Shown piece after piece: positions 1 through 9,171 of a stretch of 64,000 nucleotides of DNA. Under the pieces are notes generated by a model. The model ran no database searches, was not told the DNA's origin, and worked only from the letters and a program-made list of their open reading frames with translations. The position numbers and the translations under genes are program-made. Position 1 is the first letter of the stretch; each line of letters opens with the position of its first letter. Origin of the DNA: B10-G9 sp964627755 (GTDB lineage Bacteria > Chloroflexota > Anaerolineae > Anaerolineales > UBA11858); contig CAZVIH010000093.1 in the NCBI GenBank assembly GCA_964627755.1, positions 1 through 64,000 on the forward strand, given 5' to 3'.

Positions 1-113
1 GGATAGATTACCTGTGGCTCAGCCCTGACCTGGAAGTCCGCGAGATCGAGGTCATCCAGTCCCCAGCTTCAGACCATTTACCGGTACTGGGAGAGTTTGA
101 TCTGAATAATTAA
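1..113 (+). CDS. C-terminal end of an endonuclease/exonuclease/phosphatase-family protein (partial)
   Basis: An open frame enters from the left edge (codons from base 3) and stops at TAA 111-113, leaving 36 residues. They end in SDHLPVLGEF, which matches the terminal Ser-Asp-His-x-Pro segment of the DNase I-like metal-dependent hydrolase superfamily, where Asp and His complete the active site. The substrate (DNA, lipid or sugar phosphate) cannot be told from this fragment. A strong hairpin terminator follows it. Confidence 0.7.
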   Translation, partial: IDYLWLSPDLEVREIEVIQSPASDHLPVLGEFDLNN

Positions 114-127
114 TGGATAACTCAAAG

Positions 128-186
128 AAAAACACCAAACTTCATCTAAGGTTTGACTGATCCCTTGATGAAGTTTGGTGTTTTTT
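128..186. terminator. Bidirectional intrinsic terminator
   Basis: A perfect 16-bp inverted repeat (131-146 with 167-182) has an A-run before it and a T-run after it, so it can terminate in both directions. It lies between a plus-strand gene ending at 113 and a minus-strand gene ending at 231. Confidence 0.9.
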
Positions 187-230
187 AGAGATCTTTAAAA
201 TTTAATTGAATATCTTTGTGAATGATCAAG

Positions 231-1112
231 CTACTTAGATTCAAAATTGATCGAACTCGAGAAACATTTTCCAGTCTGGCCATCCTCAGAGCAGGTTTTC
301 ACGTTGACATTTATTTGATGACCAATAGTGCTGGCGCTGAAAGGATTGCTTGAAATTACTCCAATATTTCCCACGGAAACCTTGGCAGCATTTCCAAATT
401 TATTGCCGGACACAACTATAGTTTCAGATGTCACGGTATCTTTAAATGTCGCTGTGTAGGATTGCAGAGCTAAATTCCCTGTATTTCGTACATTCATAAT
501 TACAGTGGTTTCTCCAGATGTGGTCTTGTAAGTTAGAACAAAACTCATAATAGGAGCCGGTTCCGGAGGGGGCGTAAAAACCGGGAGATTCTCTGTATTT
601 CCGTCTGTTGTGGCATATTCCTTCCAGATCCAGCATTCTATATCTCCCCCTTCCTGATCCTGCACATACCAGAAAGTATCCTCCTGGTTTTTACCAAGCA
701 GATCTACTTGGTCCCCGCTCAGGAATATGTGGATCAGCGTAAATACATCTTTGGGTCCAAGACGGCAGTTTGTGTTATTTGAGATATGGGCTGTGAGCTG
801 TTCTGGTATGGGTGTATCAGTCACTGTAGGAGATGGCGTAAGACTTGGTGTTTCAGTTGGTAATTCCTCCGCCGTTTGGTCAGCCTGATCAATATCATCA
901 TCAGAGCCAGCATCAATCTGAGGTTCTTTTGTAGTTAGTAACTCGGCTATCGCGGCGTTTGCCTGGGCCGTTTGTTCTTTCTCTTGCTCACTCCCGGTCC
1001 AAACGATCTTAAATGGAAGGCTGCAGGCAAGCGTGATAGATAACAGAACAAACAAAGATAACACAATATAAATAAATCGGTTTCCAGTAAAAATTCCCTT
1101 AATTTTGTTCAT
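231..1112 (-). CDS. Lipoprotein with SH3-like domain
   Basis: A 293-residue exported protein. The chosen ATG (1112-1110) has GAGGAG a few bases upstream; the open frame extends 20 codons further but that part has no ribosome site. A hydrophobic signal at about residues 12-29 ends in a lipobox, with Cys30 as the predicted lipidated residue. A charged and Thr/Pro-rich linker (about 35-105) leads to an SH3b-like segment (about 108-175) containing NCRLGP and WYVQ, a form common in surface proteins. The C-terminal ~100 residues look like a beta-sandwich. It probably sits on the outer face of the membrane; ligand unknown. It converges on the upstream gene across a shared terminator. Confidence 0.7.
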   Translation of the reverse strand: MNKIKGIFTGNRFIYIVLSLFVLLSITLACSLPFKIVWTGSEQEKEQTAQANAAIAELLTTKEPQIDAGSDDDIDQADQTAEELPTETPSLTPSPTVTDTPIPEQLTAHISNNTNCRLGPKDVFTLIHIFLSGDQVDLLGKNQEDTFWYVQDQEGGDIECWIWKEYATTDGNTENLPVFTPPPEPAPIMSFVLTYKTTSGETTVIMNVRNTGNLALQSYTATFKDTVTSETIVVSGNKFGNAAKVSVGNIGVISSNPFSASTIGHQINVNVKTCSEDGQTGKCFSSSINFESK

Positions 1113-1151
1113 CTTTGCTCCTCGTGGGCTCAGAGTCAAACAGTAATTTTC

Positions 1152-1157
1152 ATTGTA
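1152..1157 (-). promoter_or_regulatory. Extended -10 element for the lipoprotein gene
   Basis: Read on the minus strand, TATGCTACAAT gives a TGn-extended -10 (TACAAT) about 40 bases before the ATG at 1112. I see no convincing -35. The same TATGCTA core recurs at three other promoters in this window. Confidence 0.45.
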
Positions 1158-1313
1158 GCATAGATAGGGCATTCAGATATTGATGCGGCAAGGAATTATA
1201 TTAAGAAAGCTGGATATTTCAGAAGTTCTTAATGCTCAGAAAAAAAACACTGAACTTTATGTAATTGACTGTAAAGAACCACCAGGACACATAAATATGT
1301 TGATTTTTACCGT

Positions 1314-1646
1314 TCACATACCAATATTCTCTATATGAACCATAGCCATAATCAATCCCGCATTAAAAATAAAGGTGAAACTTAACATAATTAAGAGTGC
1401 TAAGGAATCCAGCGTAGATTGCTTATTCATACCAAATTGCTTATTGCGCCATGATGAACTGGCTAAATATGGAATCAATATTAACGATGCACCAAAAGGT
1501 AAATAAACAACCGGAAAATTGAGATAATAACTGAAAAAAGTAATAAGTTGTATAACAGTACCGAGCCATAAAAAAACAGACAGCATTGTAAGAAATACTA
1601 ACCACCACTTCAGGAAATCTGTTTTCGGAGTCTCATCATCTGTCAT
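1314..1646 (-). CDS. Small hypothetical membrane protein
   Basis: A 110-residue protein with three predicted membrane segments (about 14-38, 42-62, 80-106) separated by a short polar loop rich in Lys, Asn and Gln. AGGTGA lies just upstream of the ATG at 1646. I recognise no family. It is monocistronic: the lipoprotein gene lies downstream on the same strand and tRNA-Gly upstream on the other. Confidence 0.5.
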   Translation of the reverse strand: MTDDETPKTDFLKWWLVFLTMLSVFLWLGTVIQLITFFSYYLNFPVVYLPFGASLILIPYLASSSWRNKQFGMNKQSTLDSLALLIMLSFTFIFNAGLIMAMVHIENIGM

Positions 1647-1723
1647 CTTTTCACCTTTTCCTTAGTATACATTAACTCCTTTTCTATTCCTGTTGGGAAA
1701 TTGGATCAAGAAAGGAAGGAAAG

Positions 1724-1752
1724 TTGACCCAGATACCTATTATTGTTATAAT
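1724..1752 (+). promoter_or_regulatory. Promoter of tRNA-Gly
   Basis: TTGACC (1724-1729), a 17-base spacer and a perfect TATAAT (1747-1752) lie 18 bases before the tRNA, close to the sigma-70 consensus. Confidence 0.8.
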
Positions 1753-1769
1753 TCTCTCGCTTAGTATTC

Positions 1770-1841
1770 GCGGGTGTGGCCAAGTGGTAAGGCATTAGCT
1801 TCCCAAGCTAAGATGCACGGGTTCGAATCCCGTCACCCGCT
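1770..1841 (+). tRNA. tRNA-Gly(CCC)
   Basis: A 72-base cloverleaf: acceptor GCGGGTG pairs with CACCCGC, the anticodon stem is TTAGC/GCTAA with loop TTCCCAA (anticodon CCC), and the T-arm is ACGGG-TTCGAAT-CCCGT. The 3' CCA is not encoded. Confidence 0.93.
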
Positions 1842-1848
1842 CTTCTGA

Positions 1849-1891
1849 AAATAAACTCCCGGAGCTTTCAATGGCTCCGGGAGTTTATTTT
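1849..1891 (+). terminator. Terminator after tRNA-Gly
   Basis: A 17-bp inverted repeat (1849-1865 with 1874-1890) ends in a T-run. Confidence 0.88.
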
Positions 1892-1991
1892 TAGGAAGGT
1901 CTTTTTTTCTTTAAAGAGACCCCGATGCAGGTGAAAAACCTCACTCATGTTATACTTCACTACACATGATTACCAATTACAGGAGCGTGAA

Positions 1992-2909
1992 ATGAAAGAT
2001 TTTCTGGCAATTGCTGATTACACCCCGGAGGAAATTCAAGCCATCCTTGATCAGGCTGTTAAACTGAAGAAAGAATGGAGTGAAAAAGGCAATCCCCCTC
2101 TCTTTAAGAACAAAGTTATGGCTATGATCTTCCAGAAACCCAGTCTGCGGACCAGGGTTTCCTTTGACATGGCCATGCGCCACATGGGAGGAGACGCCCT
2201 CTACCTTTCACCGGCAGAGATCGGCCTCGGCAAAAGAGAATCCATCGCCGATGTGGCCCGGGTATTATCCGGCTACGTTGATGTGATCATGGCCCGAGTT
2301 TTTGATCATCAACATGTGCTTGAACTTGCTAAATGGGCTGATATCCCAGTCATCAACGGCTTGAGCGACTACAACCACCCCTGCCAGGCTGCGGCCGATG
2401 CCCTCACAATCCAGGAGAACCTAGGGAACCTGAAAGGCCTTAACGTCTCTTATATTGGGGACGGGAATAATGTCTCTGTCTCCCTGATGCATATCTGCGC
2501 CAAACTGGGCGCGAACTTCACCATCGCCAATCCGGAAGGTTACGGCATGGACCAAGAAACGATCTCACTTGCTGAGAATTTCGCTCAGAAAAGCGGCAGC
2601 ACCATCCATCAGCTGACCGATCCGGTCGAAGCAGTTCAGGGCGCCCAGGTCATTTATACCGATACCTGGGTCAGCATGGGCCAGGATGAGGAAGCAGCCA
2701 AAAGGAAAAAGGTCTTCCCCCCTTACCAGGTCAACCAGAAATTGCTGGAAAGTGCCGATAAGAATGCCATCGTCCTGCACTGCCTGCCAGCTCACCGCGG
2801 TGAGGAAATCACTGATGAAGTGGCGGACGGCCCTCATTCCCGGCTCTTCCCCCAGGCGCACAACCGCCTGCATGCCCAAAAGTCCATTCTGGTCAAATTA
2901 TTAACCTGA
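1992..2909 (+). CDS. argF: Ornithine carbamoyltransferase
   Basis: Transfers the carbamoyl group of carbamoyl phosphate to ornithine to form citrulline, or runs in reverse during arginine catabolism. The 305 residues match family length. Seen: the carbamoyl-phosphate loop SLRTR (51-55), HPCQ (129-132), the ornithine-side DTWVSMGQ and the C-terminal HCLPAHRGEE. The ATG at 1992 is preferred over an in-frame start at 1947 because CAGGAG lies just upstream and family similarity begins there. No other arginine genes are near. It is followed 23 bases later by alanine dehydrogenase, a CoA-transferase and pyruvate kinase, so a fermentative or catabolic role is as plausible as biosynthesis. Confidence 0.92.
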   Translation: MKDFLAIADYTPEEIQAILDQAVKLKKEWSEKGNPPLFKNKVMAMIFQKPSLRTRVSFDMAMRHMGGDALYLSPAEIGLGKRESIADVARVLSGYVDVIMARVFDHQHVLELAKWADIPVINGLSDYNHPCQAAADALTIQENLGNLKGLNVSYIGDGNNVSVSLMHICAKLGANFTIANPEGYGMDQETISLAENFAQKSGSTIHQLTDPVEAVQGAQVIYTDTWVSMGQDEEAAKRKKVFPPYQVNQKLLESADKNAIVLHCLPAHRGEEITDEVADGPHSRLFPQAHNRLHAQKSILVKLLT

Positions 2910-2932
2910 TCAACTACGATGAGGTGAATTCA

Positions 2933-4033
2933 ATGAATATCTGCATTCCAAAAGAACGTCGCGACAACGAATACCGGGTGGGGCTTACCCCAGCTGGCAT
3001 TCAACTGCTAACTCAGCAGGGCCAAACCTGTTTTGTAGAAAAGGAAGCCGGGCTGGGAAGCGGTTTTTCGGACCATGCCTATCAGAAAGCCGGTGCAACT
3101 ATCGTTTACAGCGGCGAGGAAATTTACGGTCGGGCAGATCTGATCCTAAAGGTGGGCAGTCCCATCAAAGAAGAATACCCCTGGATGCAGGAAGGCCTGA
3201 CCCTGATGGGTTTCCTGCATCTTTCAGCCGGCTGGGCAGGCAAAGTCGATGCTCTGATCGATAAAAAGATCACTGCTATCGGCTATGAGATCATCCAGCA
3301 AGCTAACAACAACCTGCCGGTCCTAAAACCTCTCAGCCATCTGGCGGGCCATATGGTGCCCCAGATTGCAGCTACCCTGGCCCAGAATAATTACGGCGGT
3401 CCAGGTTTTGCGCTGGGAGGTGTTCCAGGCATCCCGCCCGCTGACGTGGTGATAGTTGGCGCAGGTACACTGGGGCGCAGCGCTGCCCATTCCTTCTTGG
3501 GCCTGGGAGCCAATGTCCATATGCTGGATAGCTCATTGGAAGTCCTGCAGCAGATCGACAAGGAATTTTCCAGCCGTGTCAGCACCTGGGTTTCCTATCC
3601 CTTCAATCTGGAAAAAGTATGCACCTTCGCTGATGTACTGGTTGGAGCGATCCTGGTACCAGGAGCCCCTTCCCCTGTAATCATCACCAGGGAGATGGTT
3701 CAGCTTTTACACAGCCGGGCCATCATCATCGACTGCGCCATCGATCAGGGCGGCTGCATCGAAACCAGCCGGCCAACCTACCACAGCAATCCCACTTATC
3801 TTGAAGAAGATGTGATCCACTATTGTGTCCTCAATATGACAGGCGTGCTGGGAAGGACAGCCACTCATACCCTGAGCAATGCCGCCTGGCCTTTTATCAA
3901 CCAGATCGCGGAAATCGGCATTGAAAAATCTCTCAATGAAAATCCCGCCCTTCACAACGGGGTCTATACCACCCAGGGAAAAATCATCAACCAGGCCTAT
4001 AAAAGCGCCCTGGAGGGAAGGAAAGAATTATGA
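2933..4033 (+). CDS. ald: Alanine dehydrogenase (divergent)
   Basis: NAD-dependent interconversion of alanine with pyruvate and ammonia. The 366 residues fit the AlaDH/PNT family. The expected active-site residues are present: Arg15 in the KERRDNEYRVG segment, Lys73, His96 in LHLS, a Rossmann GAGTLG (176-181) and the Asp of CAIDQGG. The usual VKEP loop after the catalytic Lys reads VGSP here, and the NMPGAVPRTS-like segment reads NMTGVLGRTA, so the protein is an outlier. The ATG at 2933 is chosen over a GTG at 2924 because GAGG precedes it by 8 bases. Its stop overlaps the next start by 4 bases (ATGA), implying translational coupling. Confidence 0.85.
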   Translation: MNICIPKERRDNEYRVGLTPAGIQLLTQQGQTCFVEKEAGLGSGFSDHAYQKAGATIVYSGEEIYGRADLILKVGSPIKEEYPWMQEGLTLMGFLHLSAGWAGKVDALIDKKITAIGYEIIQQANNNLPVLKPLSHLAGHMVPQIAATLAQNNYGGPGFALGGVPGIPPADVVIVGAGTLGRSAAHSFLGLGANVHMLDSSLEVLQQIDKEFSSRVSTWVSYPFNLEKVCTFADVLVGAILVPGAPSPVIITREMVQLLHSRAIIIDCAIDQGGCIETSRPTYHSNPTYLEEDVIHYCVLNMTGVLGRTATHTLSNAAWPFINQIAEIGIEKSLNENPALHNGVYTTQGKIINQAYKSALEGRKEL

Positions 4034-5325
4034 GTTGGCAAGATCAGTATAAACAAAAAGTCTGTACCCCTGCCGAAGCCGTTAAGGCTGTTAAATCCGG
4101 CGACCGGATTTTCCTGACCGGCAACTGCTCAGTGCCCAGCCAGATCCTGGCAGCGCTGGTGGATCGGGCCCAGGAACTTAAAGATGTGGAGATCAATCAG
4201 GCTTTAACTGTTGGCTCAGCCGATTATGTCTCCCCTGAAATGGAAGGGCATCTGCGGGTCAATACCATGTTCATCAGCACCAATACCCGTAAGGCCGTGC
4301 AGGAAGGCCGGGCAGATTTCACCCCTGTGCTGCTTTCTGAATTCCCTCTGCTCTTTAAGAACAAAATCCTTCCGGTGAATGTGGCCTTTGTACACCTATC
4401 ACCTCCCGATGCCCACGGCTACTGCAGTTTCGGCGTAGAAGTCGGTCTCAGCAAAAGCCCTGCGGAATCTGCCGAGATCATTATTGCCGAAGTGAATGAA
4501 AAAATGCCCCGCACCCTGGGTGATACATTCATTCATGTCAGCGACATCGATTACATTGTCCCTGTCGATTATGAGCTCCCGGAATTGGCCATGGGAGAAG
4601 GAAAACCCTCTGAAAAAGTGGAAAGAATCGCCAAATTCATCGCTGATCTGATCCCTGATGAAGCTACCATGCAAATGGGTATTGGCGCCGTACCAGACGC
4701 AGTCCTCAAGTACCTCTATGATAAAAAGGACCTGGGCATTCACACTGAGCTGTTCTCTGATGGTGTGATCGACCTGGTGGAAGCCGGTGTGATCACCAAC
4801 GCTAAGAAGACCCTCCACCCGGGTAAGATCATCGCTGGTTTTATCCTGGGCACCAAACGTCTTTATGAGTGGGTCCACAACAATCCCTTGATCGAGTTCC
4901 TGCGGACAGAATATGTCAATGATCCCTTTATCATCTCTCAGAACCACCGCATGGTAGCGATAAATTCCGCTATTGAAATTGACCTTACTGGCCAGATCTG
5001 TGCAGACAGCATCGGCACCAAACTATACAGCGGGGTCGGAGGTCAGCTGGATTTCATTTACGGCGCCTCACGCTCCAAGGGTGGTGTGCCAATCATTGCC
5101 CTGCCCAGCACGGCCAGGGATTTCAGCCGTATTGTGCCAACATTAAAAACAGGTGCCGGTGTGGTCACCACTCGCAACCATGTCCATTATGTGGTCACGG
5201 AGTTTGGTGTGGCAAGTCTATATGGCAAGACGATCCGGGAAAGGGCCCAGGCACTGATCAACGTCGCCCATCCTGATTTCAAAGAAGAGTTAACAACAGA
5301 AGCCCGGGAATTAAACTACATTTAG
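4030..5325 (+). CDS. Acetyl-CoA hydrolase/transferase, 4-hydroxybutyrate CoA-transferase type
   Basis: A family I CoA-transferase of 431 residues that moves CoA between acetyl-CoA and a carboxylic acid through a glutamyl-CoA intermediate. Seen: MGIGAVPDAV (about 216-225), HTELFSDG (238-245) with Glu240 as the probable catalytic glutamate, GGQLDFIYGA, and the C-terminal VTEFGVASLYGKT. Length and spacing fit the 4-hydroxybutyrate/butyrate-acetoacetate group; the acid substrate cannot be fixed from sequence. It starts inside the ald stop codon and precedes pyruvate kinase by 30 bases, so pyruvate, alanine and acyl-CoA steps are encoded together. Confidence 0.85.
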   Translation: MSWQDQYKQKVCTPAEAVKAVKSGDRIFLTGNCSVPSQILAALVDRAQELKDVEINQALTVGSADYVSPEMEGHLRVNTMFISTNTRKAVQEGRADFTPVLLSEFPLLFKNKILPVNVAFVHLSPPDAHGYCSFGVEVGLSKSPAESAEIIIAEVNEKMPRTLGDTFIHVSDIDYIVPVDYELPELAMGEGKPSEKVERIAKFIADLIPDEATMQMGIGAVPDAVLKYLYDKKDLGIHTELFSDGVIDLVEAGVITNAKKTLHPGKIIAGFILGTKRLYEWVHNNPLIEFLRTEYVNDPFIISQNHRMVAINSAIEIDLTGQICADSIGTKLYSGVGGQLDFIYGASRSKGGVPIIALPSTARDFSRIVPTLKTGAGVVTTRNHVHYVVTEFGVASLYGKTIRERAQALINVAHPDFKEELTTEARELNYI

Positions 5326-5355
5326 CTATTACCAGAGATAGAATAAGAGGTTTTT

Positions 5356-6795
5356 ATGGAACGCCGGGCTAAGATCATTGCCACCCTTGGACCTGCCAGT
5401 CAGGATAAAAAAACTATCAATAACCTGCTCACAGCTGGCATGGATGTAGCCCGGATCAATTTCTCGCATGGAACTCACCAGGAACATGCCCAGGTGATCC
5501 AGACCTTACGGGAGAGTGCCCAGGAGTTGAACCGGACGGTTACCGTTCTGCAGGATCTTTCCGGTCCTAAGATCCGTACCGGGGAAATGGCAGATGGACC
5601 TGTAGAGTTGATCCAGGGAAACCAGCTGGTACTCACTACGGAGGAGGTTCTGGGGACCACAGAAATTGTCCAGGTTAACTACTCCGAACTGCCCCAGAGT
5701 GTTAATGTCGGCGGGCGGATCTTGCTGGATGACGGCCAGCTTGAGTTGATGGTAAAGTCAGTCAAGGGTCAACAGGTCATCACCGAGGTGGTCCAGGGTG
5801 GCCCCTTAAAAGCCCATAAAGGCGTCAACCTTCCGGGAGCAAATCTGCAAATCCAGGCCTTGACCCCTAAAGATCATAAGGACCTTGAGTTCGGGTTAAG
5901 TCTGGATATCGATGTTCTGGCCCTATCTTTTGTGCGCAGTGCTGATGACATAACACGTCTCAGAAATGCCATTCAGACCATCAATCCAGAAAGATCCAGG
6001 ATACCGATCATTGCCAAACTTGAACATCCTGATGCGATTAAGCATATGCATGAAATCATCCATGCCGCGGACGGGGTGATGGTTGCCAGGGGTGACCTGG
6101 GCATTGAAATGCCGCCTGAATCTGTACCTATCATTCAAAAACAAATCATCGCCATGGCTAACAAACACCTCAGCTTTGTGGTCATTGCTACCCAGATGCT
6201 TGATTCAATGATCAGCAGCCCTCGCCCCACCCGGGCTGAAGCTTCTGATGTGGCCAATGCCGTGCTCGATGGAACTGATGCGGTGATGCTTTCAGGTGAA
6301 ACCGCTATCGGAGAATTCCCGGTGAAGTCTGTTGAAATGATGGCTTCAATTATCTGCCAGAGTGAAGAACACAGCGGCGATTGGGGACGGCTAAATCTCG
6401 ATATAACGGACGATTCCAGCCATGATGACGCAGTATATATAACAAGGGCAGCCCGAGAATTAGCCCAGGATCGAGCTGTGGCTGCTATTGCGGTTTTCAC
6501 TCGCAGTGGACGCACAGCCCGGCTGATGTCCAAAGCCCGGCCCGAAGTGCCGATTCTGGCATTTACGCCAGATCTACGCACTTATCAGTACCTTTCCATG
6601 TTATGGGGGACCACACCATACCTGATCCCGCATGCAGAAACTATTGAGGAAATGATCTCCCATGTGGATGCGGCGGTTATCGAAGGAACACCTGTAACAG
6701 CTGGACAGGAAATCGTGTTAATCGCCGGTTTCCCAATCCATAAAATGGTAGCGCCCAACCTGGCACTGCTGCACACTGTTCAATCTACCCAGTAA
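5356..6795 (+). CDS. pyk: Pyruvate kinase
   Basis: Last step of glycolysis: phosphoenolpyruvate plus ADP gives pyruvate plus ATP. The 479 residues are normal length. Seen: ARINFSHG near the N-terminus, GPKIRTGE, the signature region with DGVMVARGDLGIE, and TQMLDSMISSPRPTRAE followed by DGTDAVMLSGETAIG. The signature begins KLEHPDAI rather than the common KIEN form. AGAGG precedes the ATG. No extra PEP-utiliser domain follows the C-terminal allosteric domain. It is the last gene of the argF-ald-CoA-transferase run. Confidence 0.95.
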   Translation: MERRAKIIATLGPASQDKKTINNLLTAGMDVARINFSHGTHQEHAQVIQTLRESAQELNRTVTVLQDLSGPKIRTGEMADGPVELIQGNQLVLTTEEVLGTTEIVQVNYSELPQSVNVGGRILLDDGQLELMVKSVKGQQVITEVVQGGPLKAHKGVNLPGANLQIQALTPKDHKDLEFGLSLDIDVLALSFVRSADDITRLRNAIQTINPERSRIPIIAKLEHPDAIKHMHEIIHAADGVMVARGDLGIEMPPESVPIIQKQIIAMANKHLSFVVIATQMLDSMISSPRPTRAEASDVANAVLDGTDAVMLSGETAIGEFPVKSVEMMASIICQSEEHSGDWGRLNLDITDDSSHDDAVYITRAARELAQDRAVAAIAVFTRSGRTARLMSKARPEVPILAFTPDLRTYQYLSMLWGTTPYLIPHAETIEEMISHVDAAVIEGTPVTAGQEIVLIAGFPIHKMVAPNLALLHTVQSTQ

Positions 6796-6863
6796 ACCAG
6801 GATCTTTTTTTGGGAAAAATCCTGTCCTGGTAGAAGGGTTATTTTCACCACTGGGGGCAGTAA

Positions 6864-9068
6864 ATGAACAACCAGCCTTTTATTCGTGGTGAACCACCAA
6901 AATCTTTTTATCCCCTCCAAACCTGCTTACCTGCTTACCGGCCTCAGGTTGTCAGTACCTGGTTAAAACAACTTCCCTCGAATTCAGGAATGATCCTCTG
7001 CCCATTCGGCAGCTCTCCCCAGGTTGTTCTGGAAGCCGCCAGGAGTGGGTTTCAAATCCTGACCCCGGTGCATAATCCGATCTTGCGATTTCTAATAGAA
7101 TCCCTGGCCCAATCTCCGTCCAGGGAAGAATTAAGCAGCGCCCTGGTCAAACTGGCTTCCAGTTATAAGGGAAAGGAGCGCTTGCAGCCCCTAATTTTAT
7201 CCTTATACGAGACTGATTGTCCTCTGTGCGGAAGGAAAACATCTGCCAGCTCCTTTACTTGGTCCAGAATCACCCGAGTACCAGTTCGGAAAACCTGCCG
7301 CTGCAGCCGTTGTGGAGAGGATACTGAAGGCGATGTTACCCCCGATGATATCCAGAAAGCCCTGGATTTCCAGGAGAACAGCCCAACACATGCCCGGGCA
7401 TTAACCCGGGTTGCCGCGCCGGATGATCCCATTCGTTTTCAAGTGGAAAACGCGCTGGGATCATACCCTCCACGCTCTGTATACGCCCTGTTCACGGTAC
7501 TCAATAAACTTACCGGTTCTAACATGCCGGAGGAAGAAAACATTCTTCTGGAAACTCTTCTGCTGCATGCTTTTTACCGCTGCAGCCAGCCAATCGATCC
7601 CCAAGACTCAGATCATGAAATTGAGGAGTTTTACGTAGAAGAAAATGCCTGGTTTGCACTGGAGGAGGCGCTGGATATATGGAGTGGTGCTGAAAATCCA
7701 CTGCCGGTCACAATTTGGCCCGTTCATCCTCCGGAAAGCGGCGGCATCTGTCTTTTCCCGGGGAGGATCAGGGAGTTGATCCCTCAGTTGAATAACATCC
7801 AGCTGCAGTCGATAGTGATGGTATTTCCCAAACCCGCTCCTTCTTTCTGGGCTTTATCTGCATTATGGACAGGCTGGTTATGGGGCCAGGAAGCCGCCGC
7901 ACCCCTGCGGAGTATTCTTAGTATCAAGAACTTTGATTGGCCCTGGATGACGAGAGCCATTGAACTCACTTTATCAGAAATCCATGAAAAGTTACCAGCT
8001 GGAATACCCTGTTTTGGATTGCTGCCAGAAATCGAAAATAAGTCCTTCATAGCAGCGGTCAGCGCTGCATCCAGAGCTGGATATAAGCTTGAAAACATTG
8101 CCCTGGATCCAGATCTCTGCCTGGGAGAAACTGAGTGGATCTCACAAAAGGGGATCTTTGATCTAAAACCTTCCTCAGATCCCAGAGAAACTATCCGCAA
8201 AGCCGGGTTCGAGATACTGCAGGTTACCGGCGAACCAAAACATACTTTATCGATCTATAGCGCAGGAATGACCAGGCTGGCAGCTGAAGGTTTTCCAGGA
8301 GATGAGACCAATCCCGACCAATATTTCCCCCAACTGCTGAAGGATTTTGAGGATAATATAGCTTACCGCCAGGGATTTCTGCATTACATTGACTCAGAAA
8401 GTTGGTGGCATCAAGAATTAAAGCCTTCCCTAACTCCCCAATCAGACCAGGTGGAACAAAAAATAGTCGGGTTATTAGTAATAACACCTGGTCCCCTCCT
8501 TGAACAGGCGATCTTCCAGGAGATCTATCGTGAGTTCCCAGCTCAACATACACCTCGCGAGGGATTGATCCAGGCCTGTTTGGAATCCTACGCTCAATCC
8601 ACTTCAGGCCCAAGACCAAGCTGGCAATTAAAACCCAACGAAGATCCAGGTCGGCGAGTTCAAGATCTGACAGAAATCGAGCATCTACTACATGGGATTG
8701 GCTCAGAGTTGGGTTATGCGGTCATCAAAAAATCCGCTCCCGGCAGGATTGTACATCTCCAGTGGGCTAAACAAGACTCCCCCAGCTGCAGTTTTTTCAT
8801 TTCTGCATCCGGCTTACTGGGAAATCTGCTGGGAGAGATGCCAAATAGCGCTGAAAAACGCTGGATCATCTTGCCGGGCAGTCGGGCTGGCCTGATTCAT
8901 TACAAACTCCAGCATAATCCTCCCTTGGCAAAGATCATCGATCAGGAATGGGGATTGGTGAAATTCCGCCATATCAGGCGTTTGGCAGAAGTGAGGAATC
9001 CAAATTTCCTAGAGAGGCTCGATCTGGATCCCTTCCAATCTGATTCACCTCAACTGCCGTTGATCTAA
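6864..9068 (+). CDS. Degenerate DNA-methylase-like protein with zinc ribbon and nuclease-like C-terminus
   Basis: A 734-residue protein of no named family that I recognise. Residues 44-78 follow the layout of a methylase SAM-binding motif I (CPFGSSPQVVLEAARSG where DPFxGSGTT...EAxRxG is expected). Four to five cysteines (CPLC 119-122, CRCSRC 145-150) resemble the inserted zinc ribbon of such enzymes. Residues 316-340 align by pattern with the DPPY region, but the catalytic DPPY reads FPKP. Residues 374-412 resemble the RVLKPGG segment. The last ~120 residues (611-734) resemble a PD-(D/E)XK-type core with its acidic residues replaced. GGGGGC precedes the ATG. It probably binds nucleic acid without modifying it; this is inference. 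A terminator follows. Confidence 0.55.
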   Translation: MNNQPFIRGEPPKSFYPLQTCLPAYRPQVVSTWLKQLPSNSGMILCPFGSSPQVVLEAARSGFQILTPVHNPILRFLIESLAQSPSREELSSALVKLASSYKGKERLQPLILSLYETDCPLCGRKTSASSFTWSRITRVPVRKTCRCSRCGEDTEGDVTPDDIQKALDFQENSPTHARALTRVAAPDDPIRFQVENALGSYPPRSVYALFTVLNKLTGSNMPEEENILLETLLLHAFYRCSQPIDPQDSDHEIEEFYVEENAWFALEEALDIWSGAENPLPVTIWPVHPPESGGICLFPGRIRELIPQLNNIQLQSIVMVFPKPAPSFWALSALWTGWLWGQEAAAPLRSILSIKNFDWPWMTRAIELTLSEIHEKLPAGIPCFGLLPEIENKSFIAAVSAASRAGYKLENIALDPDLCLGETEWISQKGIFDLKPSSDPRETIRKAGFEILQVTGEPKHTLSIYSAGMTRLAAEGFPGDETNPDQYFPQLLKDFEDNIAYRQGFLHYIDSESWWHQELKPSLTPQSDQVEQKIVGLLVITPGPLLEQAIFQEIYREFPAQHTPREGLIQACLESYAQSTSGPRPSWQLKPNEDPGRRVQDLTEIEHLLHGIGSELGYAVIKKSAPGRIVHLQWAKQDSPSCSFFISASGLLGNLLGEMPNSAEKRWIILPGSRAGLIHYKLQHNPPLAKIIDQEWGLVKFRHIRRLAEVRNPNFLERLDLDPFQSDSPQLPLI

Positions 9069-9171
9069 ACAAAATTACTTGCTAAATTGATCTATTCTCC
9101 TGCAACAGCTCATATGGCCATTAACCCCGGAAGAGCTTGATTAAATAAGTTCACAATAATTTTGAATCAAT

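Noticed and set aside
6797..6832. ACCAGGA/TCCTGGT hairpin after pyruvate kinase as a terminator
   Set aside because: The loop is long and no T-run follows the stem, so it is not listed as a terminator.
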